DNA from: Sphingobacteriales bacterium
GTDB lineage: Bacteria > Bacteroidota > Bacteroidia > Chitinophagales > Chitinophagaceae
Length of the DNA stretch: 5,707 nucleotides
Direction: 5' to 3'
Assembly (NCBI GenBank): GCA_947472965.1
Contig: CANJEF010000097.1
Span: forward strand, 1 to 5,707
The notes beneath the pieces were generated by a model. The model was not told the origin of the DNA, made no database searches, and was given only the letters and a program-made list of their open reading frames with translations. The position numbers and the translations under genes are program-made. Shown piece by piece: positions 1 through 5,692 of the stretch. Position 1 is the first letter of the stretch, and each line of letters starts with the position of its first letter.

Positions 1-258
1 ATGGATGAGGAGTATCAAAAACTTTTAAATGCCTCTTCGAAGGATGTGTTTGAAGAATCCAAAGTCACGACACTTCCCATTGCTATGGACCTGGTTGAAC
101 AATATATGAATTGCGATCAAAAAATACCTTGGTTGATTGATTTGCTAAATATTAATCTTAATGTACGCAATCTGGCGGAGGCCAAAAGAAGAACAAGATT
201 GTATATTGATTCTTTTGTACAAAAAGGCGAACGAATTACAGGGAATCTGGACAATTAG
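1..258 (+). CDS. unrecognised protein, probably C-terminal part of a longer gene
   Basis: The frame is open from the first base and ends in TAG, giving 85 residues. The ATG at position 1 may be an internal methionine, because no upstream sequence is visible to judge a start. The protein is acidic at the N-terminus, predicted helical and soluble, with one Cys (residue 38). It has no signal peptide or membrane segment. The stretch from about residue 42 to 75 (IPWLIDLLNINL, then LAEAKRRTRLYIDSF) looks like a pair of amphipathic helices, as in helical-repeat or TPR-like proteins, but no family signature was recognised. It ends 27 bases before a strong hairpin terminator, which supports it being the true 3' end of a transcribed gene. 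No function is proposed. Confidence 0.55.
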   Translation: MDEEYQKLLNASSKDVFEESKVTTLPIAMDLVEQYMNCDQKIPWLIDLLNINLNVRNLAEAKRRTRLYIDSFVQKGERITGNLDN

Positions 259-285
259 TTTTACAGTTAGGAGTTAGATAAAAAT

Positions 286-309
286 AAGCCCCGGGTTCTC
301 CCGGGGCTT
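286..309. terminator. bidirectional intrinsic terminator
   Basis: This is a perfect 10-bp stem (AAGCCCCGGG / CCCGGGGCTT) with a TTCT loop. On the plus strand it is followed by a T-rich run (TTTACTTATTTATAT). On the minus strand it is followed by TTATTTTTAT. It lies 27 bases after the stop of the plus-strand frame at 1-258 and is also the first strong hairpin downstream of the minus-strand lipoprotein gene, so it can serve both convergent transcripts. Confidence 0.85.
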
Positions 310-426
310 TACTTATTTATATACACAAAAGGTGCACTAAAAATTAAGGTAAGTTTTTTTGATTTCGACCATTTGCGTATCCCTGTTAAAAGGAAAGGAA
401 GTCTTTGAAGACAGTGAAATGTAAAA
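310..426. other. intergenic stretch with no recognised content
   Basis: AT-rich sequence lies between the terminator and the cupin remnant. Neither strand has a convincing reading frame, and no repeat or RNA fold stood out beyond a trivial 12-bp palindrome (GTCTTTGAAGAC, about 401-412). It is probably decayed sequence downstream of the remnant. Confidence 0.4.
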
Positions 427-651
427 TCAATTTTGTGATAGTTCTTCTTGTGAAACTGGATTCATCCAAATTGTCGTCTCTTTTTTCCCAACATCATTCA
501 TCATTACACCTTGCATAAAATAATTATATTTTTAACTACGGGAGTTAATTATAGCAGTTTCTATGATGACCAAATTGCCTTTGCTTAGCATGGTGATCGG
601 CTTTCCTTTCTCTCTCTTTATAAAACCTCCTCCATGAATTACAAGTATCAT
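427..651 (-). pseudogene. cupin-domain protein remnant (stop-interrupted)
   Basis: Read on the minus strand from the ATG at 649-651, the frame gives 39 codons, a TAA at 532-534, then continues in the same frame to a TGA at 427-429. Before the stop it contains GFIKREKGKPITMLSKGN followed by LVIIETAII. After the stop it contains ETTIWMNPVSQEEL. This order matches the C-terminal half of small single-domain cupins of the carboxymuconolactone-decarboxylase-associated type, which read roughly G.GFYQEEGKP..L..GDVV.IP...HWHGA, then W..PVSDEEY. The metal-binding HWH stretch is replaced by NSRS and then the stop codon, and the N-terminal half with the other His ligands is absent. It begins 19 bases after the stop of the lipoprotein gene. 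It could instead be two unrelated short frames, but similarity on both sides of the stop in one frame argues for a decayed gene. The family match is from memory and was not aligned. Confidence 0.5.
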
Positions 652-670
652 TTTTTACCTGAATGCATGC

Positions 671-2014
671 TCAATAATAATATCCAAATATGATGTTCAT
701 TTCATCTTCACTGGTCAGACCAAATGTTACTGTCTTGTTTGTCTTATTGTAATAGGTTACTTCCGATGTAAGTCCTTCACCTGCTTTGAGTGCGATTGGC
801 GTAGTAAAAGAAACAGTGGCGGGATGCTCCCAGTCTGTACTGGTATAGATGACTTCTCCATTTCTCGAACCGCCATAGATCTTGATGACAAATTTTTCAC
901 CCAGTTTATGAAAGTGTGAAGTCAGCAATGCCACTCTGGTTAGTTCGTTGAAGGTGAACGTTTTTACCAATGTTTTTCTCTCTCCCGCAGGCAGGATGAT
1001 CTCAAGGTTATTGAGGTCAAATGTTCTTGCTATATTCTTCACGCTGTTCTCAGGAACGGTATAAAAATTGATATAGTTTTCACCCTTCAGGGTTGATGAA
1101 GTTTTATTGAAATAGTGTGCGTTGAGATCCAACGGTGTTGATGGATTGATCCTGAGCGCTACTCCTGTAGGTAAGGTAACATCTGTGTTCACATCTGTAC
1201 CTCCTCCCATAAAAACATGATTTTGTAAATACTCAAGGTTGAGTACTCCGTTGGAGTTGCGGAGATCCCTCATTAGATTTTCAGCAGGGAGTGATGCTGG
1301 ATTTCTGAAAGAGTATACTACGAGGTGGTGACTGTTCGACATCCCTCTCATTTGAATCCTGTTCACGTAAACGGTTTGTGTATTGGGCGTATTTTTTCTG
1401 ATGAAAATTTCTCTTTCAAAATTTGGGGCGATATCAAAGGGAGCGATCTTCATTTGAAATCCACTTCCTGCCGGGGGTGCTTCTAATGGTATGATTGAAG
1501 GCTGACATACGGAGGTATCTTTCAACAATGACTGATTAACAGAACCATCTGTAGCACTTGCTCCTTTGGCGACCCATTCTTTGATGAAGGCAACTTGTCC
1601 TTTGGTAAGGAAGTTTCCACCCAGGGGCATATTTGCTCCAAAGTTTGCTGTTGTTGAATGGTGTCCGGATTCACATTCTATTTTATGAATGAGAAAACTG
1701 TTATCAAGGTCATTCGGCTTTACAAGCTTCATCCCCAATGCGGCAGCAGCACTATTTTTTGGTGTGACTCCTACCAGATTTGCATAGGATTTTCCTGGTG
1801 CGAGGACTAGTCCATGTTGTGCAAAACTTGGGTCCGAGCTGGATGCATGGCAACCTGAAAATGCACAAGATGTATTTAAAATCTTTTCTTGAATGATCTC
1901 AAAAGATGGTTTTACTGCGATATCTGTTGTTGTAGAAGTGGCAGTATTTTTTTCACAGGATGCGATTGCGGTTATCATCAAAATACATAGCAACAAAAAT
2001 GGCAGTGGTCTCAT
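671..2014 (-). CDS. lipoprotein with cytochrome c-like domain and PHM-type copper monooxygenase-like domain
   Basis: 447 residues. Residues 1-19 are a signal peptide ending in the lipobox IASC, so Cys20 is the predicted lipidated residue and the protein is placed on a membrane facing the periplasm or outside. Residues about 38-152 resemble a cytochrome c domain. They carry a variant haem motif C50-AFSG-C55-H56 (CX4CH), then 'GLVLAPGKSYANLVGV', a possible axial Met129 in ANMPLGG, and the closing helix QVAFIKEWVAKGA. Residues about 181-447 carry the ligand pattern of PHM and dopamine beta-hydroxylase copper enzymes: H229-H230, H300, H367-F-H369 and M439 in SEDEM near the C-terminus. Rat PHM uses H107, H108, H172, H242, H244 and M314, so order and spacing agree closely. 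A dicopper, reductant-dependent hydroxylase with a fused haem electron carrier is inferred. The substrate is unknown. It is probably transcribed alone, ending at the terminator at 286-309. Confidence 0.85.
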   Translation of the reverse strand: MRPLPFLLLCILMITAIASCEKNTATSTTTDIAVKPSFEIIQEKILNTSCAFSGCHASSSDPSFAQHGLVLAPGKSYANLVGVTPKNSAAAALGMKLVKPNDLDNSFLIHKIECESGHHSTTANFGANMPLGGNFLTKGQVAFIKEWVAKGASATDGSVNQSLLKDTSVCQPSIIPLEAPPAGSGFQMKIAPFDIAPNFEREIFIRKNTPNTQTVYVNRIQMRGMSNSHHLVVYSFRNPASLPAENLMRDLRNSNGVLNLEYLQNHVFMGGGTDVNTDVTLPTGVALRINPSTPLDLNAHYFNKTSSTLKGENYINFYTVPENSVKNIARTFDLNNLEIILPAGERKTLVKTFTFNELTRVALLTSHFHKLGEKFVIKIYGGSRNGEVIYTSTDWEHPATVSFTTPIALKAGEGLTSEVTYYNKTNKTVTFGLTSEDEMNIIFGYYY

Positions 2015-2143
2015 CTTGATAAATTTTATAAAAGCCGGAACGGATATGTTTATTGAAGTGCACTTAAAATTAGCGATTTAATTTAAAACATTACGTTATC
2101 TCACACGGTAGATAAGTACCAACATATAAACTCCAAAAAAATA
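2015..2143. other. upstream region of the lipoprotein gene
   Basis: This AT-rich stretch must contain the promoter of the minus-strand lipoprotein gene, whose ATG is at 2012-2014. No good match to the Bacteroidota promoter pattern (TTTG, then TAnnTTTG about 20 bases later) was found on the minus strand. The start is not preceded by a Shine-Dalgarno sequence (TTTATCAAG before ATG), which is usual for this phylum. Confidence 0.3.
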
Positions 2144-2161
2144 CCCGCCATGAATGGCGGG
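2144..2161 (-). terminator. intrinsic terminator reading leftwards
   Basis: A perfect 7-bp stem (CCCGCCA / TGGCGGG) has a TGAA loop. On the minus strand it is followed by TATTTTTTTGG, a good T-run. On the plus strand there is no T-run. It sits 25 bases after the stop codon of the minus-strand outer-membrane-protein fragment at 2187-2333, so it is probably the original terminator of that lost gene. It also insulates the lipoprotein gene from leftward read-through. Confidence 0.75.
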
Positions 2162-2186
2162 CATTATAAGTAATGAATTTAATAAT

Positions 2187-2333
2187 TTAGAAATCAAGTT
2201 GTATTCGACCAAATACATATCGTCCATTCATCGCAATTTGTGTTACCCTGCGTGAATAGTTAAATTGGTTGTTGGATGATATACCATTGTTGTTTGATAT
2301 ATTTTTTAGACGTGCTGACCGGACTGCATCATC
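2187..2333 (-). pseudogene. C-terminal fragment of an outer-membrane beta-barrel / TonB-dependent receptor-like protein
   Basis: On the minus strand an open frame ends in TAA at 2187-2189, with last residues SRRVTQIAMNGRYVFGRIQLDF in two pieces: SRRVTQIAMNG, then RYVFGRIQLDF. Alternating polar and hydrophobic residues with a terminal Phe are the hallmark of the last strand of outer-membrane barrels (the BAM recognition signal). A preceding Asn-rich loop followed by an RQIQ-like strand is typical of Bacteroidota TonB-dependent receptors. The frame is open as far as 2384, but only about 48 codons look protein-like and there is no start codon or upstream part. The next gene begins at 2387 on the opposite strand. 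The remaining gene was presumably removed by a deletion or rearrangement. Its terminator at 2144-2161 is still in place. A chance open frame is possible, but the ending is characteristic. Confidence 0.5.
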
Positions 2334-2348
2334 CAAATAAATTTGGAT
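2331..2348. promoter_or_regulatory. 18-bp palindrome upstream of mmuM, possible operator
   Basis: ATCCAAAT-AA-ATTTGGAT has perfect 8-bp arms and ends 38 bases before the ATG of the homocysteine methyltransferase gene. It adjoins TAACTTTA (2348-2355), a one-mismatch version of the Bacteroidota -7 element TAnnTTTG, although no -33 TTTG is visible at the right distance. The position suits a repressor operator. No known regulator motif was recognised, and the site overlaps the fringe of the outer-membrane-protein remnant. Confidence 0.3.
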
Positions 2349-2386
2349 AACTTTACAAATATAAATTTTAAAAGATCTACTAAGTT

Positions 2387-3328
2387 ATGCTTTCAACCTT
2401 TGATGATATTATTAAACAACAAGGATTTGTTATCCTCGATGGTGCATTGGCAACTGAGCTGGAAGCAAGGGGAGCGGATTTGAATCATCCATTGTGGTCG
2501 GCAAAAATATTGACTGAAAATCCATTGCTGATTAAGCAAGTGAACCTTGATTATTTAAATGCTGGTGCGAATATTATTACAACAGCCTCTTACCAGGCAA
2601 GCTTCATGGGCTTTGAAAAACAAGGGTATAGCAGGGAAGAGGCAATCAGACTTATGCAGCTGAGTGTAGAAATTGCAGTAGAGGCAAGGAAAGAATTTTT
2701 GTTGAATAATGTAAATAACGTAATCCATTATCCAATTATTGCAGCATCGCTTGGGCCCTATGGTGCTGCATTGGCAGATGGATCTGAATATACAGGGTAT
2801 CCCAATGTTTCACTTTCAGCGTTGACATCATTTCATGCGGAAAGACTAGATGTCATGTTGAATACAGAAGCTGATATCTTGGCTTTTGAAACGATTCCAT
2901 GTTTGAGTGAAGCCAATGCAATAAAGAATTTATTGTATCAAGACTCTACTAAAAAAGTATGGATTAGTTTTAGTTGTAAAGATGGATTGCATTTGTGTAG
3001 TGGGGAATTATTTGAAGATGCTGTAAACTTATTGAATAATTCAAATGAGATCATCGGCATTGGTGTGAATTGTACTGCACCACAGCATATTGAATCACTT
3101 ATAAAAATTGCACAGCCACTTACAAAAAAAATCATTCTCGTTTATCCAAATAAAGGGGAGAATTATAACGCCATGGATAAAAAATGGGATGCAAGTACAG
3201 AATGCAATCCTGATTTTCTTCAGAATGCAAAATTCTGGCTTGATGCAGGAGCCAAAGCTATTGGTGGATGTTGTAGAACAACACCAGCAGATATTCGGCA
3301 GTTAAATAATTTGCTTTTTAGAAAATAG
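2387..3328 (+). CDS. mmuM: homocysteine S-methyltransferase
   Basis: 313 residues, about the length of E. coli MmuM. It is a cytoplasmic zinc-dependent (beta/alpha)8 enzyme that transfers a methyl group from S-methylmethionine or S-adenosylmethionine to homocysteine, forming methionine. The N-terminal signature DGALATELE is at residues 18-26, with TTASYQASF at 65-73, AASLGPYGAALADGSEY at 119-135 and FETIP at 167-171. The three zinc cysteines are Cys229 in GVNCTAP and Cys295/Cys296 in GGCCRTTP. All are present, so the enzyme should be active. The ATG gives the normal family N-terminus. No S-methylmethionine permease (mmuP) is adjacent, so the gene may work in methionine salvage or SAM repair and not in uptake. 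It is convergent with the SOUL gene and separated from it by paired hairpins. Confidence 0.93.
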   Translation: MLSTFDDIIKQQGFVILDGALATELEARGADLNHPLWSAKILTENPLLIKQVNLDYLNAGANIITTASYQASFMGFEKQGYSREEAIRLMQLSVEIAVEARKEFLLNNVNNVIHYPIIAASLGPYGAALADGSEYTGYPNVSLSALTSFHAERLDVMLNTEADILAFETIPCLSEANAIKNLLYQDSTKKVWISFSCKDGLHLCSGELFEDAVNLLNNSNEIIGIGVNCTAPQHIESLIKIAQPLTKKIILVYPNKGENYNAMDKKWDASTECNPDFLQNAKFWLDAGAKAIGGCCRTTPADIRQLNNLLFRK

Positions 3329-3345
3329 CTGGGGTTAATTATTCC

Positions 3346-3375
3346 CATCACCGTCTCCCGCAGGGGAAGGTGATG
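3346..3375. repeat. REP-like hairpin, copy 1
   Basis: Outer stem CATCACC (3346-3352) pairs with GGTGATG (3369-3375). The interior contains CTCCC-GCA-GGGG, which adds a short inner stem. It lies 17 bases after the mmuM stop. It is one of two similar units 54 bases apart and may act as a terminator-like barrier between the convergent transcripts, although there is no clean T-run. Confidence 0.6.
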
Positions 3376-3399
3376 TAAGATCACATGATATGTTTTGCA

Positions 3400-3431
3400 C
3401 ATCACCATCTCCCGTAGGGGTCACGGTGATG
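3400..3431. repeat. REP-like hairpin, copy 2
   Basis: Outer stem CATCACC (3400-3406) pairs with GGTGATG (3425-3431), and the interior contains CTCCC-GTA-GGGG. It shares CATCACC, a single purine difference, then TCTCCCG, a single pyrimidine difference, then AGGGG with copy 1. It lies 10 bases from the stop of the minus-strand SOUL gene. The compensating conserved arms suggest a dispersed palindromic element and not chance. Confidence 0.6.
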
Positions 3432-3440
3432 GAAGCATAA

Positions 3441-4043
3441 TCAATTTCTCTCCTTCCATTCAACCGCTACAATCACTTCATTTTTTCTTCCAATGAGTTG
3501 ATATGGCGGATTATAACCAAGATAACGGTAATGTCCTATTGTTTTGATTCCTTTTTCTTCTAATAATTTTCCGAGTTGCTCAGCATATTTTTTGATGGAT
3601 CCATCACCCGCAAATCCACCAAAGGTAATGGCTGCAGCATATTCGCCGGGTGTTTCATGGATTTGAACATTGGCATCATTGGGACGGGGAAGCGTTTTGA
3701 TGTCGTATTCAGAGGGCATCACAAAACTCATGGAAGATCCTTCTTCACTGATATCCATGTGCACCGGTGATGTCATGGCAATTTTCGAAGATGATTCATT
3801 CCCACCAAAAATATATCCCGCGATCTTCCGAAACCCACTGCTTCCCAATTCCCTGTAGGATTTTGCTGAAGATTGAATCGTAGCGAAGGTTGCAGGAGGA
3901 TAGTACCTGATCTCAAATTCAGGTTCTTTTCGAATCACCTGATAGGCTTGTTTCTCAATATTGCTCGTAGATTTTGCCATAACAAATTGAATCAGGAATA
4001 AAGTACCTATAATGGATACAAGAAGGATAATCATCTTTTTCAT
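3441..4043 (-). CDS. SOUL family haem-binding-like protein, membrane-anchored or exported
   Basis: 200 residues from the ATG at 4041-4043. An ATG at 4056-4058 would add five residues (MIYIA), but MKKMIILLVS is a more usual N-terminus for an exported protein. Residues about 4-23 form one hydrophobic segment ending VMAK, either a signal peptide or an anchor. The rest matches the SOUL/HEBP family: YQVIRKEPEFEIRYYPPA at about 34-51, then GFRKIAGYIFGGNESSSKIA in 70-89 with MTSPV directly after, and YNPPYQLIGRKNEV at about 177-190. The length is close to that of eukaryotic HEBP1/2. Family members bind haem or tetrapyrroles, but the bacterial role is not settled and no single invariant axial ligand is known. 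It lies downstream of the methyltransferase gene in the same direction with a gap of about 90 bases, so co-transcription is possible. Confidence 0.88.
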   Translation of the reverse strand: MKKMIILLVSIIGTLFLIQFVMAKSTSNIEKQAYQVIRKEPEFEIRYYPPATFATIQSSAKSYRELGSSGFRKIAGYIFGGNESSSKIAMTSPVHMDISEEGSSMSFVMPSEYDIKTLPRPNDANVQIHETPGEYAAAITFGGFAGDGSIKKYAEQLGKLLEEKGIKTIGHYRYLGYNPPYQLIGRKNEVIVAVEWKERN

Positions 4044-4136
4044 AGCAATGTATATCATCTATAACATCTGGCAAATGATTTAAGTTCGACCAGCATGATT
4101 TTTTATCAAATCCGATATTATACGCTCATGTAAAAA

Positions 4137-4850
4137 TCATTTCCCCTCTTTTTTCACAAACACCATGCAATGTTGCCAGGGAAGGTTGCTGATGTTTTTT
4201 TCTAAAACAAAACCTGCCATATTCAATTCCTTAACAGCTTGTACTTCACTCATTTTGTGTATCGTCTTGATGGGAACAGCATCGTCTTCCGACCTGAATT
4301 CCACCAGTACAAGTTTTCCATTCGGCTTGAGTGACTTATACATCGACAGCCCCATTTCATAAGGAAAAGAAAATTCATGATACACATCCACCAACAACAT
4401 CATATCCATGCTTAATGCAGGAAGTGAAACACTTGTTTCTGATCCGAGTACCGTGACAATATTTGACAGTTTTTCTTTTTTGATTCTGTCATTGAGGTAT
4501 GTGATCATTTCAGGCTCAACATCAACTGCAAATACTTTACCGTTTCCAATTCGCTTAGATATTAAATTGCTGTAATAACCACTGCCTGCTCCGATATCTG
4601 CAAAATTCATTCCTGGCTTAAGATCCAGGTTCTTCAATAGCAATGCTGTGTTTTCTTCATATTGTCTTTCGGGTCTTTCAAGCCAATCGATTCCATAGTG
4701 ACTCATCACATGTGCGATCTGTCGATTCATGTACCATTTTTTTATTCCATTGGGATCGCCTTGCTTAACTGTATAGCGATCTTGTCCGTTCACTATAAAT
4801 ATAAAAAGCAAGGCAATGATGGAGAAAAGAATTCGTGCGATATATTTCAT
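4137..4850 (-). CDS. exported class I SAM-dependent methyltransferase-like protein
   Basis: 237 residues. Residues 1-22 are a strong signal peptide (MKYIARILFSIIALLFIFIV, then NG before Gln23), with the NGQ ending common in Bacteroidota. A conserved-looking lead-in, QIAHVMSHYGIDWLERPER, occupies 44-62. The Rossmann methyltransferase core follows: motif I ADIGAGSGYY at 84-93, the acidic end of strand 2 at Asp110 in VFAVDVEPEM, strand 4 MLLVDVYHEF at 151-160 and strand 5 LVLVEF at 180-185. The SAM-binding glycine loop is intact. The family is recognised in Bacteroidota and some other phyla with a signal peptide, but its substrate is unknown and it is unclear how SAM would be available outside the cytoplasm. 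The start is the only ATG that gives the signal peptide. It lies between the pirin and SOUL genes on the same strand. Confidence 0.88.
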   Translation of the reverse strand: MKYIARILFSIIALLFIFIVNGQDRYTVKQGDPNGIKKWYMNRQIAHVMSHYGIDWLERPERQYEENTALLLKNLDLKPGMNFADIGAGSGYYSNLISKRIGNGKVFAVDVEPEMITYLNDRIKKEKLSNIVTVLGSETSVSLPALSMDMMLLVDVYHEFSFPYEMGLSMYKSLKPNGKLVLVEFRSEDDAVPIKTIHKMSEVQAVKELNMAGFVLEKNISNLPWQHCMVFVKKEGK

Positions 4851-4928
4851 GGGTATAATGATATTTTATCCAGGCTCGGGAGATTTATCGTAGTTTATTA
4901 TTTGCTAGAAAAAAATTATAAATAGTAG

Positions 4929-4948
4929 TAATTTTTAGGAAAAAATTA
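4929..4948 (-). terminator. weak AT-only stem after the pirin gene
   Basis: TAATTTTT (4929-4936) pairs perfectly with AAAAATTA (4941-4948) around an AGGA loop, 27 bases past the pirin stop on the minus strand. A T-rich tail (ATTTATAATTTTTTT) follows. The stem has no GC pair, so it would be a poor terminator, and pirin could read through into the methyltransferase gene. Confidence 0.25.
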
Positions 4949-4975
4949 GTGCTTACTCTCAGTAATATTATTAAA

Positions 4976-5692
4976 CTATTTCATTGGAACTTCCATAAGA
5001 AGTATTTCGGAACCATCTTCCACCGATTCCAGCTTGAATTGATCTGTTTCCCATATACCCATTCCATCACGGTTTTCTAGTTCCACGCCATCAACCAAAA
5101 ATACCCCCTTAAGTACAAAAACATAAACTCCATTGCCTGGTTTTTTAATTGAATACATTTCTGAATTTCCATGGTTGAATGTTCCTATGTGAAACCATGC
5201 ATCCTGGTGAACCCAAACGCCTTCATCATTTTCATTTGGGGAAAGAACCTGTTGTAACTTATTTTTTCTGTCATTTTCATTCAAGGTGATTTGGTCGTAA
5301 CGGGGACTAACATTTTTCTTGTTTGGGAAGATCCATATCTGTAGGAACTTGACGGGCTCGTTTGCGTTCTTATTGTATTCGCTGTGGTAAATGCCAGTGC
5401 CAGCGCTCATCACCTGTATATCGCCTTTTTTTATCACAGTAACATTTCCCATGCTATCGCTGTGTTCAAGGTCGCCTTCGAGTGGGATGCTGATAATTTC
5501 CATGTTATCATGTGGGTGCTGTCCGAAACCCATACCACCATTTACGGTATCGTCGTTCAATACCCTCAATACACCAAAATGCATTCTTTCTGGGTTATGG
5601 TATCCTGCAAAGCTAAACGTATGGAAACTTTTCAACCACCCATGGTCGGCTTTACCTCTAGTATCTGCTTTGTGTAGAATCGTTTTTGCCAA
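4976..5692 (-). CDS. pirin family protein, YhhW-like bicupin
   Basis: 238 residues ending in TAG, close to the 231-residue E. coli YhhW (quercetin 2,3-dioxygenase activity in vitro). It is cytoplasmic, with no signal peptide. The N-terminal cupin holds HGWLKSFHTFSFAGY (17-31), then RVLNDD, GFGQHPHDNMEI (55-66), LEGDLEHSDSMGN (71-83) and MSAGTGIYHSEYN (95-107). The predicted metal ligands are His59, His61, His103 and Glu105, all present. QIWIFPN (118-124) and SPRYDQ (129-134) link to the degenerate C-terminal cupin. The start used here is TTG (complement of 5690-5692), which gives the family-typical N-terminus ending ILHKADTRG. However, the frame stays open to the window edge, so translation could begin further upstream. 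Roles proposed for pirins range from flavonoid dioxygenase to redox-sensing regulator. None is shown by the context here. Confidence 0.92.
   Translation of the reverse strand: MAKTILHKADTRGKADHGWLKSFHTFSFAGYHNPERMHFGVLRVLNDDTVNGGMGFGQHPHDNMEIISIPLEGDLEHSDSMGNVTVIKKGDIQVMSAGTGIYHSEYNKNANEPVKFLQIWIFPNKKNVSPRYDQITLNENDRKNKLQQVLSPNENDEGVWVHQDAWFHIGTFNHGNSEMYSIKKPGNGVYVFVLKGVFLVDGVELENRDGMGIWETDQFKLESVEDGSEILLMEVPMK

Noticed and set aside
601..651. MILVIHGGGF on the minus strand looks like the oxyanion-hole motif of an alpha/beta-hydrolase esterase.
   Set aside because: The residues after it (KREKGKPITMLSKGN, then a hydrophobic strand, and WMNPVSQEEL beyond the stop) fit a cupin better, and no nucleophile elbow or catalytic residues follow.
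1893..2081. Plus-strand frame of 62 codons overlapping the lipoprotein start.
   Set aside because: It is the antisense of the signal peptide and N-terminus of a well-supported gene, with no family features.
4111..4125. TATAAT-like box on the minus strand upstream of the SOUL gene.
   Set aside because: No -35 partner was found, and Bacteroidota use a different promoter consensus. A single hexamer in AT-rich DNA is not enough.
4095..4140. Inverted repeat ATGATTTTTTA / TAAAAATCAT overlapping the methyltransferase stop codon, as a possible terminator.
   Set aside because: The arms are almost all A/T, one arm carries an extra T, the loop is about 25 bases and no T-run follows on the minus strand.
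4662..4925. Plus-strand frame of 87 codons antisense to the methyltransferase N-terminus.
   Set aside because: It mirrors the signal-peptide region of the real gene and has no recognisable domain or promoter.
5384..5677. Plus-strand frame of 97 codons antisense to the pirin gene.
   Set aside because: It lies entirely inside the conserved pirin coding region and shows no protein family features.
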